7,906 bases of DNA from NCBI GenBank assembly GCA_021827465.1, contig JAKAVX010000101.1, positions 1 through 7,906 of the forward strand. Direction: 5' to 3'. Position 1 is the stretch's first letter. Each line of letters opens with the position of its first letter. Shown here piece after piece: positions 6,903-7,906 of the stretch. The translations under genes were made by a program, and so were the position numbers. Below the pieces are notes generated by a model. It had not been told where the DNA came from, ran no database searches, and saw only the letters and a program-made list of their open reading frames with translations. Origin of the DNA: Deltaproteobacteria bacterium (GTDB taxonomy: Bacteria > Desulfobacterota_B > Binatia > Binatales > Binataceae).

Positions 6903-7019
6903 GGATTTCGCTTGTATCCGATGGCGGCAGAAGATGCGCCGGATGTTGCAAACGGCCCCATCCCGAGATTCGACCAGTTGTTAGAGCCTTCTCTTATTCT
7001 TCGCCCGCAGAATCCCGGC

Positions 7020-7025
7020 AGGAGG
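7020..7025 (+). promoter_or_regulatory. Shine-Dalgarno deciding the OsmC-family start
   Basis: A perfect AGGAGG six bases before ATG 7032. It fixes the start of the OsmC-family gene there rather than at the in-frame ATG 7032 minus 120 bases (6912), which has no such signal and would add an unrelated 40-residue leader. Confidence 0.85.
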
Positions 7026-7031
7026 AATCCG

Positions 7032-7466
7032 ATGAAGCCGCTTCCGCATCAATACGAAGTCGAACTGTCCGGCACTCCGACCGGTTATGCGACCGCTTGC
7101 GCCGGCGGAATGCCTGACCTGACAACCGCCCCGCCGGCCGATTTCGGCGGCCCGGGCGATGCCTGGAGCCCCGAGCATCTTTTCATGGCCGCGATCGAGA
7201 CGTGTCTGCTGTTCAGCTTGCGGGCGATCGCGCGCGCCTCGAAGCTGGAATTTTCCTCGCTCGGCGTTTCGGGAGTCGGAACGGTTGACAAGCAGGCCGG
7301 GGCGACCCGTTTTACTGAGATCGTTCTGCGGGCGAGGCTGGTAATCCCGGAAGGAACCGACAAGGAGCGCGCGCAGAGAATTCTCGAAAAGGCGGAGAAG
7401 TCGTGCCTGGTGTCGGCTTCGATCTCGACGCCGATTCTGGTGGAGCCCGAGATAATTTTCGGATGA
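7032..7466 (+). CDS. OsmC-family protein (probable peroxide/organic hydroperoxide stress)
   Basis: A 144-residue cytosolic protein of the OsmC/Ohr fold. Family features seen: the N-terminal beta region followed by W45-S-P-E-H-L-F-M-A-A, the helix carrying the first reactive cysteine (C58 in I-E-T-C-L-L), and the second cysteine C125 in E-K-S-C-L-V-S about 67 residues later. In characterised OsmC and Ohr proteins these two thiols reduce organic hydroperoxides. Length is typical. The sequence looks closer to the general OsmC-like branch than to true Ohr, so the substrate is unknown and no gene symbol is given. It is transcribed divergently from the hydrogenase operon across a 260-base gap. I see no convincing sigma-70 promoter by eye. 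It ends 40 bases short of the convergent gamma-glutamyltransferase gene. Confidence 0.88.
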   Translation: MKPLPHQYEVELSGTPTGYATACAGGMPDLTTAPPADFGGPGDAWSPEHLFMAAIETCLLFSLRAIARASKLEFSSLGVSGVGTVDKQAGATRFTEIVLRARLVIPEGTDKERAQRILEKAEKSCLVSASISTPILVEPEIIFG

Positions 7467-7506
7467 GTGCGAAGCTGCGCGCAGCGTTCCCTTCACGCGC
7501 GCGGTC

Positions 7507-7906
7507 TCACAGCGTCGCGATACCTCCGCCCTTGCGCGGGTCGGCGGCCGCGCTCACTTCAGGCCCAAGCTCAATCGCGCTTATCGCCATCCTGAGCGCC
7601 GGCACGACGCGAAGCCGATAGCCCATCTCTTCGAGTGCGCGCCAGGTCGGCTGCGCGATGCCCGATTCGACGAGTATCAGGTCGGGTGAACCCTGCGCAT
7701 GGATTCGCGGCGCGGCGACCGCCGAAGCCAGGTCGAGGCCGAAGTCGAAGCGGTTCGCCACAGCCTGAAGAACGCCGGTGATAATCGTCGGACCGCCCGA
7801 GCCGCCAATGCCAAGCGCCGGCTCGCCGGCCTTCGTGAAGATCGCCGGCGCGATACTGGAGAGCGGACGTTTGCCGCCACGGATATCGTTCGCCGCGCCG
7901 CCGACG
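7507..7906 (-). CDS. ggt: gamma-glutamyltransferase, C-terminal part (5' portion beyond window)
   Basis: The last 132 residues of a gamma-glutamyltranspeptidase, an Ntn-hydrolase that cleaves or transfers the gamma-glutamyl group of glutathione and related compounds, usually in the periplasm. The visible part is the C-terminal half of the small chain made by autocleavage. Seen: G-K-R-P-L-S-S-I-A-P-A-I, matching the family block G-K-R-P-L-S-S-M-x-P that contacts the substrate carboxylate; then G-G-S-G-G-P-T-I-I-T where the family has G-S-P-G-G-S-x-I-I-T, the two glycines forming the oxyanion hole; a central A-A-P-R-I-H; and a final D-P-R-K-G-G-G-I-A near the stop, as in many bacterial members. 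The catalytic Thr lies outside the window. Pro replacing the usual Ser after the glycine pair is a small deviation. It is convergent with the OsmC-family gene and not part of the hydrogenase operon. Confidence 0.87.
   Translation of the reverse strand, partial: VGGAANDIRGGKRPLSSIAPAIFTKAGEPALGIGGSGGPTIITGVLQAVANRFDFGLDLASAVAAPRIHAQGSPDLILVESGIAQPTWRALEEMGYRLRVVPALRMAISAIELGPEVSAAADPRKGGGIATL

Noticed and set aside
6946..7000. A sigma-70 promoter for the OsmC-family gene (TTGCAA or TTGTTA with TATTCT)
   Set aside because: The spacings are wrong (no pair near 17 bases) and the -10 candidates are poor, so nothing can be supported by eye.
7474..7485. A 12-base palindrome (GCTGCGCGCAGC) between the convergent OsmC-family and GGT genes, as a terminator
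   Set aside because: It has almost no room for a loop and no T-run on either side; in GC-rich DNA such palindromes are frequent. No convincing intrinsic terminator is visible in this 40-base gap.
1..7906. CRISPR arrays, tRNA or rRNA genes, insertion sequences, att sites
   Set aside because: No spaced direct repeats, transposase frames, terminal inverted repeats or RNA gene motifs were seen; the window is nearly fully occupied by the protein genes listed.

Overview
The window is GC-rich bacterial DNA. Almost all of it is a tightly packed minus-strand operon for a membrane-bound uptake [NiFe] hydrogenase. A Tat-exported small subunit, a b-type cytochrome anchor and a probable lipoprotein cytochrome c point to a respiring bacterium, probably Gram-negative. 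The sequence alone does not give the phylum; the protein style would fit a deltaproteobacterial, acidobacterial, Binatota-like or similar soil or sediment lineage, but that is only an impression.

Minus strand, from 6771 down to 1, in transcription order: hydrogenase small subunit (6771-5668), large subunit (5663-3954), cytochrome b subunit (3957-3235), maturation protease (3242-2673), a small c-type cytochrome with a lipoprotein-like signal (2746-2339), and hypF (2332 to beyond base 1). Neighbouring genes overlap or lie 4-6 bases apart, so this is one transcription unit with translational coupling. The first four genes follow the classic small-large-cytochrome b-protease order. Group 1 membership follows from the large-subunit motifs, the Tat signal, the cytochrome b and the processed C-terminal tail. 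The finer subgroup (1f-like is my guess) is inference.

How the parts work together: HypF starts synthesis of the CN ligands of the active-site iron. The protease trims 15 residues from the large subunit after nickel insertion. The Tat signal on the small subunit carries the folded heterodimer across the membrane. Cytochrome b anchors it and takes electrons from H2 towards quinone. The cytochrome c may be an additional electron outlet.

The 260-base gap 6772-7031 separates the operon from a divergent plus-strand OsmC-family gene (7032-7466). It holds a good sigma-54-type -24/-12 match reading towards the hydrogenase, with a weaker IHF-like site upstream of it. At the right edge, convergent with the OsmC gene, is the 3' end of a gamma-glutamyltransferase gene (7906-7507, minus).

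The most unusual point is the small subunit. One of the four canonical cysteine ligands of the proximal iron-sulfur cluster is an asparagine (C62-A-G-N65), and there is an additional cysteine (C291) beside the medial cluster ligands. The system itself is a recognisable hydrogenase; I see no wholly unknown multi-gene system here.
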